From positions 1-64,000 of the forward strand of contig NZ_RAIR01000006.1 of assembly GCF_003625485.1 (NCBI RefSeq): DNA of 64,000 bases. The letters run 5' to 3'. Of this stretch, positions 26,146 to 34,766 are shown one piece after another. Origin of the DNA: Butyrivibrio sp. CB08. GTDB lineage: Bacteria; Bacillota; Clostridia; Lachnospirales; Lachnospiraceae. The position numbers and the translations under genes are program-made. The notes beneath the pieces are model-generated. The model was not told where the DNA came from. It saw only the letters and a program-made list of their open reading frames with translations, and did not search any database. How positions within the stretch are numbered: the stretch's first letter is position 1; the number at the start of each line of letters is the position of its first letter.

Positions 26146-27086
26146 TACTTGAGGAAATCCTTTACTGATGCATAAACACCATCTCCGTCAAGGCCATACT
26201 TCTTAACCAGCGCGCCTGCTGAACCAGACTCACCGAATCTGTCCTGCATACCGATCTTCTTAACAACTGTTGGATGCTCCTCTGAAAGGACATCGCTTAC
26301 AGCGCTTCCAAGACCGCCGATTACTGAATGCTCCTCAACAGTTACAACCTTACCTGTCTTCTTGGCAGTAGCTACTACAAGCTCTCTGTCGATAGGCTTG
26401 ATGGTGCAGATATTAACAACCTCAGCGCTGATACCATCAGCTGCAAGCTTCTCTGCTGCCTCAAGTGCTGCGCCTACGCCAATACCCGTAGCTATAATAC
26501 TAACATCACTACCCTCTCTAAGTACAGTACCTTTTCCAATTTCGAATTTATAATCTGGTCTGTCGTTAACAACAGGGCATGCTGCACGGCCAAAACGGAT
26601 GTAAACTGGACCAACGTGCTCAGCTGCTGCTCTTACACAGGCTCTTGCCTCGATGTCATCTGCAGGGCACATAACAACCATGCCTGGGATAGTGCGCATA
26701 AGCGCGATATCCTCGTTGCACTGGTGGCTGGCGCCGTCCTCACCTACAGTGATACCAGCATGTGTTCCACCGATCTTAACGTTAAGATGAGGATATCCAA
26801 TTGAGTTACGAACCTGCTCGAAAGCACGTCCTGTAGCAAACATAGCAAATGTGCTTACAAATGGGATCTTGCCTGTTGTTGCAAGGCCAGCTGCGATGCC
26901 CATCATATTGCACTCTGCGATACCACAATCGATGTGACGGTCAGGAAATTCCTTCTTGAACCATCCTGTTCTTGTTGCTGCTGCAAGGTCTGCGTCAAGA
27001 ACTACTACCTTGTCATTGACCTTAGCCAGCTCTATAAGCTCTTTACCATAGCTATCTCTTGTAGCTATCTTCTTAACTTCGCTCAT
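26145..27086 (-). CDS. Transketolase, C-terminal subunit
   Basis: 313 residues covering the pyrimidine-binding and C-terminal domains of transketolase: IDCGIAECNMMGIAAGLA holds the catalytic Glu that activates thiamine diphosphate, and GGTHAGITVGEDGASHQ is the matching Pyr-domain loop. It forms the active enzyme with the N-terminal half encoded 18 bases upstream. The reaction links xylulose-5-P and ribose-5-P to glycolysis. GGAGG upstream of the ATG. Confidence 0.93.
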   Translation of the reverse strand: MSEVKKIATRDSYGKELIELAKVNDKVVVLDADLAAATRTGWFKKEFPDRHIDCGIAECNMMGIAAGLATTGKIPFVSTFAMFATGRAFEQVRNSIGYPHLNVKIGGTHAGITVGEDGASHQCNEDIALMRTIPGMVVMCPADDIEARACVRAAAEHVGPVYIRFGRAACPVVNDRPDYKFEIGKGTVLREGSDVSIIATGIGVGAALEAAEKLAADGISAEVVNICTIKPIDRELVVATAKKTGKVVTVEEHSVIGGLGSAVSDVLSEEHPTVVKKIGMQDRFGESGSAGALVKKYGLDGDGVYASVKDFLK

Positions 27087-27104
27087 TCTAACCTCCTTCG
27101 CTAC

Positions 27105-27941
27105 TTAGGCCAAAGACTCGCCGATCTTGTTGAGATCGTCCATTGCCTTAGCATACTCTTCATCATTAGGTGCTACACCGTGCCATGAAACCTGGCCTTC
27201 CATAAATGAAACGCCCTTGCCCTTTAAGCTGTGAGCAACGATGGCTGTAGGCTGACCCTTGGTCTCTCTTGCCTCTTTGAATGCAGCTCTGAGTGCATCA
27301 AAATCGTGAGCATCTACGTTGATTACGTGGAAGTTGAATGCCTCAAACTTCTTGTCAATAGGATATGGTGAACATACCTGATCGATTGGTCCATCGATCT
27401 GAAGACCGTTATTATCAACTATGACAACCAGGTTATCAAGCTTTCTGAAGCCTGCGAACATAGCAGCTTCCCAAACCTGTCCCTCTTCGATCTCACCATC
27501 TCCAAGGAGTGTGTATGTTCTGTAGTCCTTGCCATCAAGCTTAGCAGAAAGAGCCATTCCGCAAGCAACTGAGATTCCCTGTCCGAGGGATCCGCTGCTC
27601 ATATCAAGACCAGGAAGATACTGCATACTTGGATGTCCCTGAAGTCTTGAACCAAGCTTACGAAGTGTGGTGAGCTCCTCTACTGGAAAATATCCTCTCT
27701 GAGCCATTACTGAATAAAGACCTGGCGCTGTGTGGCCCTTTGATAATACAAAACGGTCACGATCAGGATCGTCTGGTTTCTCAGGATTGATGTTCATCTC
27801 TTCAAAATACAGATATGTGTAGATATCTGCCGCTGACAGAGATCCGCCGGGATGTCCAGCACCTGCTGCATGAACTGCCGTAACAATGCCCTTGCGAACT
27901 TCGTTGGCTTTTCTTTGTAACTCTAGGTTGGTCATAGCCAT
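27105..27941 (-). CDS. Transketolase, N-terminal subunit
   Basis: 278 residues matching the thiamine-diphosphate PP domain: GHPGGSLSAADIYTYLYF, GSLGQGISVACGMALSAKLD, and the GDGEIEEGQVWEAAMFA motif (Mg and ThDP binding) followed by DNNGLQIDG. The split transketolase arrangement is common in Firmicutes and archaea. It lies between araD and the C-terminal half gene in one operon, showing that this copy is used for arabinose-derived pentose phosphate. Confidence 0.94.
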   Translation of the reverse strand: MAMTNLELQRKANEVRKGIVTAVHAAGAGHPGGSLSAADIYTYLYFEEMNINPEKPDDPDRDRFVLSKGHTAPGLYSVMAQRGYFPVEELTTLRKLGSRLQGHPSMQYLPGLDMSSGSLGQGISVACGMALSAKLDGKDYRTYTLLGDGEIEEGQVWEAAMFAGFRKLDNLVVIVDNNGLQIDGPIDQVCSPYPIDKKFEAFNFHVINVDAHDFDALRAAFKEARETKGQPTAIVAHSLKGKGVSFMEGQVSWHGVAPNDEEYAKAMDDLNKIGESLA

Positions 27942-28016
27942 AATTCCTTTCCTTTTACTCTTTAGTTTTTTAGCGTAACTATTGTAACATACTTAGGCCA
28001 GAATGGCTGACTTAAG

Positions 28017-28721
28017 TTATTTTGCGGAGCCTTGTCCGTAATAAGCGTTAGCTCCGTGCTTTCTGTAGTAGTGCTTGTCCTGAAGCTCCTGTGGTGCTGG
28101 CTTAACTTCAGGGTTTATTACCTCACATCTGTAAGCCATCTTGGCAACTTCTTCAGCAACTACTGCATTGTGAACTGCCTCGTGAGCGTCCTTACCCCAG
28201 GTGAATACACCGTGGTTCTTGCAAAGAACTGCAGGTACAGCCACAGGGTCTTTTCCCATGCGGTTAAACTCATTGACGATGAGATGTCCTGTATTCTCCT
28301 CGTATGCTGTCTCGATCTCGTCCTTGTTAAGGCATCTTACGCATGGAATCTCGCCGTAAAAATAATCTGCGTGAGTTGTTCCGTAGCAGGGAATGCTCCT
28401 GCCTGCCTGTGCCCAGCTGGTTGCATAGGATGAATGTGTGTGGACAACGCCTCCCACATCCTTGAATGCCTTGTAGATCTCAACATGGGTTGGTGTGTCT
28501 GATGAAGGATTGAGCTTGCCCTCAACCTTGTTGCCATCAAGATCCATAACAACCATGTCATCAGGAGTCATTGTGTCGTAGTCAACACCGCTTGGCTTGA
28601 TTACAAACAGACCAGACTCTCTGTCGATCTCGCTGACATTGCCCCAGGTGAAGGTTACAAGACCATACTTGGGTAAAAGAATATTCGCTTCGTATACTTT
28701 TTTCTTGAGTTCTTCTAACAT
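28017..28721 (-). CDS. araD: L-ribulose-5-phosphate 4-epimerase
   Basis: Converts L-ribulose-5-P to D-xylulose-5-P, the last arabinose-specific step. 234 residues, class II aldolase fold: [20 protein letters not shown] at the start, zinc ligands in [15 protein letters not shown] and [16 protein letters not shown], and the C-terminal [15 protein letters not shown] is AraD-specific. GGAG is 7 bases before the ATG. It lies downstream of the FGGY kinase with an 11-bp hairpin in the gap. Confidence 0.96.
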   Translation of the reverse strand: MLEELKKKVYEANILLPKYGLVTFTWGNVSEIDRESGLFVIKPSGVDYDTMTPDDMVVMDLDGNKVEGKLNPSSDTPTHVEIYKAFKDVGGVVHTHSSYATSWAQAGRSIPCYGTTHADYFYGEIPCVRCLNKDEIETAYEENTGHLIVNEFNRMGKDPVAVPAVLCKNHGVFTWGKDAHEAVHNAVVAEEVAKMAYRCEVINPEVKPAPQELQDKHYYRKHGANAYYGQGSAK

Positions 28722-28743
28722 AATTTCGCTCCATAATCATTGT

Positions 28744-28773
28744 ATTAGGTCGCACTGTAAAATGCGACCTAAT
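28744..28773. repeat. Intercistronic hairpin between the kinase and araD
   Basis: An 11-bp perfect stem ATTAGGTCGCA / TGCGACCTAAT (28744-28754, 28763-28773) with an 8-base loop sits in the 71-bp gap. No T-run follows on the minus strand, so it is more likely an RNA processing or stability element than a terminator. Confidence 0.6.
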
Positions 28774-28792
28774 TCTTGCTATCTATTTATCA

Positions 28793-30388
28793 TTATTTAA
28801 GTGAATCAACTGCTGCTCTCTCTACAGTAAGGCCAGCATTGTAATCCACCATGAACTTATCAAATCCCTTAACGTCTGCAGGATCTGGATCGCAGGTCTC
28901 AACCTTGCCACCTACGAATACCTTGTTCTTGAGGTAGTTCTCTAAAGTCTCGCCCTCTTCCTTCTGGCACATGTAGCCAGCAAGAATAGCCTGTCCCCAA
29001 GGACCGCCCTCTCCAGCTGTCTCCATAAGCTTGATGGAAGTGTTAAGAGCTGCTGCCATTACTCTGTCACCAACGCCGCGAACCTTGAAGAATCCGCCCT
29101 GTCCAAAGAAGAAGTCAGCTTTGACATTCTCTTCCTTCATGAGGATATCGTTACCAACCTTAAGAGCACCAAGCGCTGTGTAAAGGTGTGTTCTCATGAA
29201 GTTTGAAAGGTTGAACTTGTCATCAGGTCTTCTGACAAAGAGAGGTCTTCCCTCGTTAAAGCCTGTGATACTCTCGCCTGAGAAGTAGTTGTATGCAAGG
29301 AGTCCGCCGCAATCTGCGTCGCCTTCCATAGCCTTTCTGTAAAGTGTTCCGTAAAGTGTATCGTCGTCAACATCCTTGCCAATGGCACCAGCGAACTCCC
29401 TAAAGAGCCCAACCCATGCATTTAAGTCTGATGTGCAGTTGTTGCAGTGAACCATGGCAACCTCTTCTCCTGAAGGAGTTGTAACAAGGTCAAGCTCTGG
29501 ATATGCCTTTGAAAGTGAATGCTCCAGAACAACCATTGAGAATACTGATGTACCAGCAGAGATGTTACCTGTTCTTACGCCGACAGAGTTTGTAGCAACC
29601 ATACCTGTTCCAGCATCGCCCTCTGGAGGACATACTGGAATACCAGCCTTAAGAGTTCCGGTAGGATCAAGCTTTTTTGCACCTTCTTCTGTAAGCTTGC
29701 CAGCTGAAACGCCTGCAGGAAGTGACTTAGGAATGATATCTCTGATCTTCCATCCAAGGCTCTTAGGAGCGATGAGCTCATCGAACTGATCCAGCATCTT
29801 CTGGTTGTAGTCGCAGGTTGAAGAATCGATTGGGAACATACCTGATGCATCGCCAACACCAAGAACCTTCTCCCCGGTCATCTGCCAGTGAACGTAGCCG
29901 GCAAGAGTTGTGAAGAAGTCGATCTTGCCGATGTGATCTTCGCCGTTAAGAATTGCCTGATAGAGGTGAGCAATGCTCCATCTCTGAGGAATGTGATATC
30001 CAAAGAGCTCTGTAAGATCCTCAGAAGCCTTCTCTGTTATTGTATTTCTCCATGTTCTGAAAGGAACAAGAAGTTCTCCTGCCTTATCAAAAGCCATGTA
30101 GCCGTGCATCATAGCTGAAAAGCCCATAGCACCTACTGTCTCAAGCTTCTCGCCGTACTGCTTCTCAACATCCTTAGCGAGGTTGCTGTAGCAGTCTCTA
30201 AGGCCTTCCCAAACATCATCTAATGTGTAGGTCCAGATACCGTTGTCCAGTCTGTTCTCCCAGCCGTGTGATCCGGAAGCGATAGGATTATACTCAGCAT
30301 CTGTGAGCACAGCCTTGATCCTGGTTGAACCAAACTCAATACCAAGATATGTCTTCCCCTCTGCTATAGCCTTTTTTGCATCTCCCAT
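28793..30388 (-). CDS. FGGY-family carbohydrate kinase, probable L-ribulokinase
   Basis: 531 residues, ASKHA/FGGY sugar kinase. N-terminal phosphate loop [17 protein letters not shown], catalytic region [16 protein letters not shown] near residue 262, and a C-terminal ATP domain with [15 protein letters not shown]. It is unlike the classic AraB or XylB in some motifs and belongs to a Firmicutes subgroup often left unnamed. Between araR and araD, L-ribulokinase (L-ribulose to L-ribulose-5-P) is the best assignment. GGAGGG lies 8 bases before the ATG. Confidence 0.83.
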   Translation of the reverse strand: MGDAKKAIAEGKTYLGIEFGSTRIKAVLTDAEYNPIASGSHGWENRLDNGIWTYTLDDVWEGLRDCYSNLAKDVEKQYGEKLETVGAMGFSAMMHGYMAFDKAGELLVPFRTWRNTITEKASEDLTELFGYHIPQRWSIAHLYQAILNGEDHIGKIDFFTTLAGYVHWQMTGEKVLGVGDASGMFPIDSSTCDYNQKMLDQFDELIAPKSLGWKIRDIIPKSLPAGVSAGKLTEEGAKKLDPTGTLKAGIPVCPPEGDAGTGMVATNSVGVRTGNISAGTSVFSMVVLEHSLSKAYPELDLVTTPSGEEVAMVHCNNCTSDLNAWVGLFREFAGAIGKDVDDDTLYGTLYRKAMEGDADCGGLLAYNYFSGESITGFNEGRPLFVRRPDDKFNLSNFMRTHLYTALGALKVGNDILMKEENVKADFFFGQGGFFKVRGVGDRVMAAALNTSIKLMETAGEGGPWGQAILAGYMCQKEEGETLENYLKNKVFVGGKVETCDPDPADVKGFDKFMVDYNAGLTVERAAVDSLK

Positions 30389-30403
30389 AATAAAACCCTC
30401 CTT

Positions 30404-31486
30404 TTATTTTTTGCGCTTATATATTGAATTTCTAAGAATAACATTCTCTTCAAACTCGAAGGTGGCGTTGAATGCAAGCTTACCTTCGTGAATCATCCTG
30501 ATCATGTTCTGGGCCGCCTTCTCTCCAAGCTTCTCCTTGGGATGCGGGATAGATGTGAGCCTTACGCCATTGACACCGTTTCTTGCGATGTCGGAATCAT
30601 CCATTCCCACAATTGACATATCCTCAGGAACTCTGTAGCCGTTTTCCTGCAGCACTTCTATCATCATGCCTGCAACCTGATCGTTGTAGCAAAAGACAGC
30701 TGTGCACTCCCTGAGTCTCTCCAGCGCCATTTGGAAAGCTTTTTTCCCATCCCTTATGTCGATGGTGTCGATCCAGTTTACGTGGTCGTAGGAAAAAGGA
30801 AGCCCTGCCTCCATAAGAGCCTTAAGATAACCCCTATATCTCTCCCTGCCCTGACCGTCATCCAGCTTAAGTACACATCCAATCTTCTCGTGACCCGCTT
30901 CAATAAGGGCATTAACTGCATTGTATGCACAATCTGCATCGTTTAATGACACGTGTGGCAGAGTGAGCTCCGGATAGAAGCTGTTTATCAGAAGGATCTT
31001 GACCCCCTTGTTCTGAAGCTTCTTGTACAGATCCATGTTGGGACTTGGAAGGGCGCTCTTAACGGGCTCCATGATAATGCCCGCCACGTCGTTTCTCCCA
31101 AGGATATCCGTCAGGATCTGCCTCTCTTTTCCCACTGTGTTGTTGGAAAAAGAAAGAAGCATTGAATAGCCCTTGTCACTTAAGGTGCTCTCTATTCCTC
31201 TTATGGTGCTGGGGAAAATGTAGTCGTCCACGTAGGTTGTGACAACAGCCACTACGTTGCGCTCTCCTTCACCAGCTCTCTGATCTGATACGAAGGTTCC
31301 GCTTCCCTGCCTGGTCTCCACAAGACCATCTTCCACGAGCTTCGATATAGCGTGTCTTACCGTCTGGCGGCTAAGTGAAAATCTGTCGCACAGCTCGTTT
31401 TCAGATGGAATCTTCTCCCCGGGCGAGAGCTTTCCTGTATCGATTTTTTCTGTTAACCAATTGATTACCTGTTTGTATTTTGACAC
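30404..31486 (-). CDS. araR: Arabinose repressor AraR (GntR DNA-binding plus LacI-type sensor)
   Basis: 360 residues from a GTG at 31486 with AGGTG 5 bases upstream; the frame extends to 31594 but that would run through the promoter. Residues 1-75 are a GntR winged helix (IPSENELCDRFSLSRQTVRH), and 80-360 a periplasmic-binding-protein-like domain of LacI type (FCYNDQVAGMMIEVLQENGY, IVGMDDSDIARNG). The hybrid and length match the Bacillus AraR, released from DNA by arabinose. It heads the operon with kinase, araD, tktN, tktC and rpe, so it is autoregulated. Palindromic TTGTAC-type boxes lie upstream. Confidence 0.93.
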   Translation of the reverse strand: MSKYKQVINWLTEKIDTGKLSPGEKIPSENELCDRFSLSRQTVRHAISKLVEDGLVETRQGSGTFVSDQRAGEGERNVVAVVTTYVDDYIFPSTIRGIESTLSDKGYSMLLSFSNNTVGKERQILTDILGRNDVAGIIMEPVKSALPSPNMDLYKKLQNKGVKILLINSFYPELTLPHVSLNDADCAYNAVNALIEAGHEKIGCVLKLDDGQGRERYRGYLKALMEAGLPFSYDHVNWIDTIDIRDGKKAFQMALERLRECTAVFCYNDQVAGMMIEVLQENGYRVPEDMSIVGMDDSDIARNGVNGVRLTSIPHPKEKLGEKAAQNMIRMIHEGKLAFNATFEFEENVILRNSIYKRKK

Positions 31487-31525
31487 TTTTACACCTGTTG
31501 AAATATGCTTATTTACTGCTATTTC

Positions 31526-31554
31526 AGCATAAAGCCGCAGCCCTGGCATGTCAA
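31526..31554 (-). promoter_or_regulatory. Promoter of the araR operon
   Basis: On the minus strand TTGACA (31549-31554), a 17-base spacer and TATGCT (31526-31531). It lies 40 bases before the GTG start of araR, directly downstream of the proposed AraR boxes. Confidence 0.75.
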
Positions 31555-31560
31555 TTAACA

Positions 31561-31594
31561 CAATGTACAATTTATCCAAGTTGTATATGTACAA
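31561..31594 (-). promoter_or_regulatory. Candidate AraR operators
   Basis: TTGTATATGTACAA (31581-31594) is a near-palindrome, and a second half-site with GTACAA lies at 31565-31570, adjacent to the -35 box. Both carry the TTGTAC core known for AraR boxes in Bacillus. Assignment is by similarity to that consensus and position. Confidence 0.6.
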
Positions 31595-31610
31595 GTTTGC
31601 CTATGGACAT

Positions 31611-31640
31611 AAAAAAAGACGCCACAAAAGGCATCTTTTT
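31611..31640 (-). terminator. Terminator after the OGG-like gene
   Basis: On the minus strand GATGCC / GGCGTC (one G-U pair) with a TTTTGT loop and a following run of seven T. A-rich sequence on the other side would allow bidirectional action. It overlaps the stop codon of the glycosylase. Confidence 0.75.
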
Positions 31641-32463
31641 ATGATAGTCCATCCATCCTTGAATAGAAGAACAGATACTGCTGCATTATTCCGTTATATG
31701 GAGCGTATGCTTCAAACGGGAAGCCATCAGGGTACTTAAGATCAAGAACCCTGTTGATCCACACATCCTTTGGGAAAGCATCCAGTCTGTGGTAACCAAA
31801 AAGAAACTCACAGTTTGCCACCTTGACTCCAACCCCGTAAAGGGACATGAGCTTGTCCATAAGCTCCTGATCTTCAAGGTCTTTCCAGTCATAAAGATCC
31901 ACGGCTCCGCTGGCAACATCCATAGCCGCCTGGTGCACATACTTGTCTCTGTAGCCCAGGCTGCAGGACGCAAGCTCCTCCATAGAAAGGGCCGCTAATC
32001 TGTCTGGTGTGGGAAAAGAGTATATGACTCCGGATCTCTCATCCTCACACATCACATCTCCAGCCAGCCTGCAGAGCTTCTCGATGGAAGCCTTGATTGC
32101 AGGAATGTTCTTGCGCTGAGAAATAATGAAGGAAATAAGCATCTCCCATGGGTCCTGCTTAAGGATCCTTATGCCCTTGCCATACTCTGAAGCGCTGTAA
32201 AGGTAGGGATCTTCCTCGGGGTCTATCCTACCCCTTATGTCCTTATATGAAAGGTCCAGGTCAAAATAGTCTTTCCAGAAAGTCTCAAAGGCCTCCTTGG
32301 AACACCCAAACTCGTACCGGTTATCCTCAAGTTCGCTTACAAAGATGTGCCTGCCAAAAGCAGATACACTGTAGGATCCGTCAGCGCATTCGTTGAATCT
32401 GAAGCACTGTCCGCTGTCCGCTATTTTCTTAAGATCAAAATCATCATCTATTCTAACTATCAT
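31639..32463 (-). CDS. 8-oxoguanine DNA glycosylase/AP lyase (OGG1 family)
   Basis: 274 residues. N-terminal DSGQCFRF and ISQRKNIPAI are OGG signatures. The helix-hairpin-helix region LYGVGVKVANCEFLFGYHR carries the catalytic Lys (after GV) and FPKDVWI the catalytic Asp, near residues 215-240. It excises 8-oxoguanine and cuts the strand. It overlaps the surE stop by 4 bases, forming a small unit with surE and the Mrr-like gene. Confidence 0.9.
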   Translation of the reverse strand: MIVRIDDDFDLKKIADSGQCFRFNECADGSYSVSAFGRHIFVSELEDNRYEFGCSKEAFETFWKDYFDLDLSYKDIRGRIDPEEDPYLYSASEYGKGIRILKQDPWEMLISFIISQRKNIPAIKASIEKLCRLAGDVMCEDERSGVIYSFPTPDRLAALSMEELASCSLGYRDKYVHQAAMDVASGAVDLYDWKDLEDQELMDKLMSLYGVGVKVANCEFLFGYHRLDAFPKDVWINRVLDLKYPDGFPFEAYAPYNGIMQQYLFFYSRMDGLS

Positions 32464-33173
32464 GAAAGGTTATTAACTACTCCAATGGACACATAGTTGT
32501 TTATCATAGCCCAGAGATCTGTCCCTGCAGCGGCTTCCCACTTGCGGATACCATCCACCATGTAGGACTTCCTGCCCTCAGACACCACTTCTTCGCTGTA
32601 GCGATCCTCATAGAAGCCATCCCTTGATACCCTGACCCCTCTAAGGATTCCCTTACACTCTTCCAGGCTGCATCCCGGGAAATTCACATTCCAGATCTGC
32701 CACTCATCAAGCGGAGCGTCTATGAGCTCAGCCATTATGTCCCTAATATGCTTATCTGTTACTTCGTGGATACCGTTGTTGCTCTCTGAAAAAGCGATGG
32801 CATGAATCTTCTGAAAAGAAGCTTCAAGAGCCGCTCCCGCAGTAGCAGAATACTGAAGATCTGCCGCCACATTGTATCCATAATTGATGCCTGTCATAAC
32901 GCAGTCTGGTCCGCCAGGAATTATATTTAAAGCTCCTATCCTGACACAGTCTGCCGGCTTGCCATCACAGGCAAAAGCCTTAACTCCCGGAACAGGAAAA
33001 TCTGTTTCCCAGACTTCCACCCTGCGCCTTAAGGTAAGGCTGTGAGACATGGCGCTTCTCTCTGAGTCGGGAGCAACTACCCAGACCTCTCCAAACTCCT
33101 GAGCTACCCTCGAAAGTCTCACAATTCCATCTGCATGTATTCCATCGTCATTGGTGATTAGAATCTTTTTCAC
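32460..33173 (-). CDS. surE: 5'/3'-nucleotidase SurE
   Basis: Survival protein SurE, a metal-dependent phosphatase for nucleoside monophosphates. 237 residues: ILITNDDGIHADGI (metal-binding Asp-Asp) at the N-terminus, VVAPDSERSAMSHSLT, and SGTN-equivalent TGINYGYN near residue 95, where the canonical SGIN is TGIN. The start codon is GTG at 33173 with AGAGG 5 bases upstream. Overlaps the OGG-like gene by 4 bases. Confidence 0.93.
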   Translation of the reverse strand: MKKILITNDDGIHADGIVRLSRVAQEFGEVWVVAPDSERSAMSHSLTLRRRVEVWETDFPVPGVKAFACDGKPADCVRIGALNIIPGGPDCVMTGINYGYNVAADLQYSATAGAALEASFQKIHAIAFSESNNGIHEVTDKHIRDIMAELIDAPLDEWQIWNVNFPGCSLEECKGILRGVRVSRDGFYEDRYSEEVVSEGRKSYMVDGIRKWEAAAGTDLWAMINNYVSIGVVNNLS

Positions 33174-33188
33174 TTGGACCTCTTTCTG

Positions 33189-33638
33189 TTATGAATCCAT
33201 GTTGTCCAGATATCCTCTGTCCCAAAGCATTATGTTAAGTTTACCTGCAAGTTCCACAGCAGGCTGAGTGAAGTATTGGTTGGTCATGACAACACCCACC
33301 ATCCTGCCATAGAAATCTCTTCCAGCATAAATCTCCTGTACCGCCTTGACTCCGATTGGCTTGTCATAGCACTTGCACTGAAAAGCATAGGTTACCCCGT
33401 CCTTCTCAGCAAGGATATCGGCGCCAAAATCCCCGGATCCCTTTGTGACTTCCACATCGAGAAATCCAGAATTCTTAAGAAGGTCAGCGCAGTAATACTC
33501 GAAGTCGTGGCCTTCCATTTCATCCATGGGGAGCTCTTTTGGATTGTTCTTAATATAGCCCCTCACTACAAGAACACCCAAAACAACGATTGCCACAACT
33601 ACTATTGTATATAGGATTATTGCTGGAATCTCAAACAT
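33189..33638 (-). CDS. Membrane-anchored Mrr-like restriction endonuclease-fold protein
   Basis: 149 residues. One N-terminal helix (about 5-27) followed by a Mrr_cat-type nuclease domain: GHDFEYYCADLL, then GSGDFGADIL and FQCKCY, which supply the Asp and Gln-x-Lys of the PD-(D/E)xK active site. Anchored Mrr-like proteins are widespread in Firmicutes; their role (foreign DNA cleavage, quality control) is uncertain. AGGAG upstream of the ATG. No methyltransferase partner is adjacent, so this is not an ordinary restriction-modification pair. Confidence 0.85.
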   Translation of the reverse strand: MFEIPAIILYTIVVVAIVVLGVLVVRGYIKNNPKELPMDEMEGHDFEYYCADLLKNSGFLDVEVTKGSGDFGADILAEKDGVTYAFQCKCYDKPIGVKAVQEIYAGRDFYGRMVGVVMTNQYFTQPAVELAGKLNIMLWDRGYLDNMDS

Positions 33639-33659
33639 ATAATAGTCTCCTAAAAAAGA

Positions 33660-34742
33660 TTACTGGAGTTTAAGATCTCCCTCTTTTACCCATCCAAGCT
33701 TTTTAACGATCGCATGGATAATAAGTGAAAATACAGCTGGAAGAACGAAGGAAATAAGTACAAGTCCTGCCCAGTCAAAGGCTGTGATAGCAGTTCTTGT
33801 TCCCTCTGATATCTCTTTTACCCATCCTGTGTAAACACCGATCTGGCCAACAAGTCCGCAGGTTCCCATTCCTGAAGAAACAGGAGCACCATTCATCTGA
33901 AGTCTGAAGATGCATGTTGCGATAGGTCCTGTGATTGCTGATGCTACAGTTGGAGCTATCCATACTCTTGGGTTCTTGATGATGTTACCCATCTGAAGCA
34001 TAGATGTTCCGATTCCCTGTGATACAAGGCCGCCCCATTTATTCTCCTTGAAAGAGATAACTGCAAAGCCAACCATCTGTGCACAGCATCCAGCAACAGC
34101 AGCGCCGCCTGCAAGGCCTGTAAGACCAAGAGCTGCGCAAATAGCAGCTGAAGAAATAGGAAGTGTAAGTGCCATACCTACAACTACTGACACAAGGATT
34201 CCCATAAGGAATGGCTGAAGCTCTGTAGCCCACATAATAAGGTTACCTACTGACATTGCAGCCTTGCCAAGTGGTGGTGCAATGAGCCAGGAGAAGAAAA
34301 CTCCTACAGCAATAGTAACAAGTGGAGTGACCAGAATATCGACCTTAGTCTCCTTTGAAACTGCTTTTCCGAACTCAGCAGCGATGATTGCTACAAAAAG
34401 AACTGCCAGAGGACCGCCAGCTCCGCCCAGGGCGTTAGCTGCAAATCCAACAGTGATCATTGAGAAAAGAACAAGTGGTGGACACTTAAGTGCATATCCA
34501 ATAGCCACAGCCATAGCTGGACCACTCATTGCTGTTGCAAGTCCCCCGACTGTGTAATCAACTCCTGCAACAGTTGCAACGTTCTGCATAAGGAATGGGA
34601 TATGGAACTGTGTTCCAATAGTATTGATGATGGTTCCAATAAGCAGGGAACAGAAAAGTCCCTGTGCCATTGCGCCCAGCGCATCAATTCCGTATCTCTT
34701 TAATGAGATCTCAATGTCTTTCCTTTTCAAAAACTCTTTCAT
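33660..34742 (-). CDS. PTS EIIC-type membrane permease, stand-alone
   Basis: About 360 residues, some nine to ten hydrophobic segments, Gly/Ala-rich, matching the PTS_EIIC_2-like family annotated as PTS sugar transporter subunit IIC (start region RYGIDALGAMAQGLFCSLLIG). No EIIA or EIIB domain is fused or adjacent, so it may be a non-phosphorylating transporter or regulator. The ATG at 34742 has AGGAG about 13 bases upstream; an in-frame ATG at 34763, three bases after the MATE stop, is the alternative. Co-transcribed with the MATE gene. Confidence 0.78.
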   Translation of the reverse strand: MKEFLKRKDIEISLKRYGIDALGAMAQGLFCSLLIGTIINTIGTQFHIPFLMQNVATVAGVDYTVGGLATAMSGPAMAVAIGYALKCPPLVLFSMITVGFAANALGGAGGPLAVLFVAIIAAEFGKAVSKETKVDILVTPLVTIAVGVFFSWLIAPPLGKAAMSVGNLIMWATELQPFLMGILVSVVVGMALTLPISSAAICAALGLTGLAGGAAVAGCCAQMVGFAVISFKENKWGGLVSQGIGTSMLQMGNIIKNPRVWIAPTVASAITGPIATCIFRLQMNGAPVSSGMGTCGLVGQIGVYTGWVKEISEGTRTAITAFDWAGLVLISFVLPAVFSLIIHAIVKKLGWVKEGDLKLQ

Positions 34743-34766
34743 ACCTTTTTTCTTTCTCCTCATTAT

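Noticed and set aside
31487..31594. N-terminal extension of AraR
   Set aside because: It covers the promoter and AraR boxes; the GTG at 31486 has a good ribosome site and gives the normal length.
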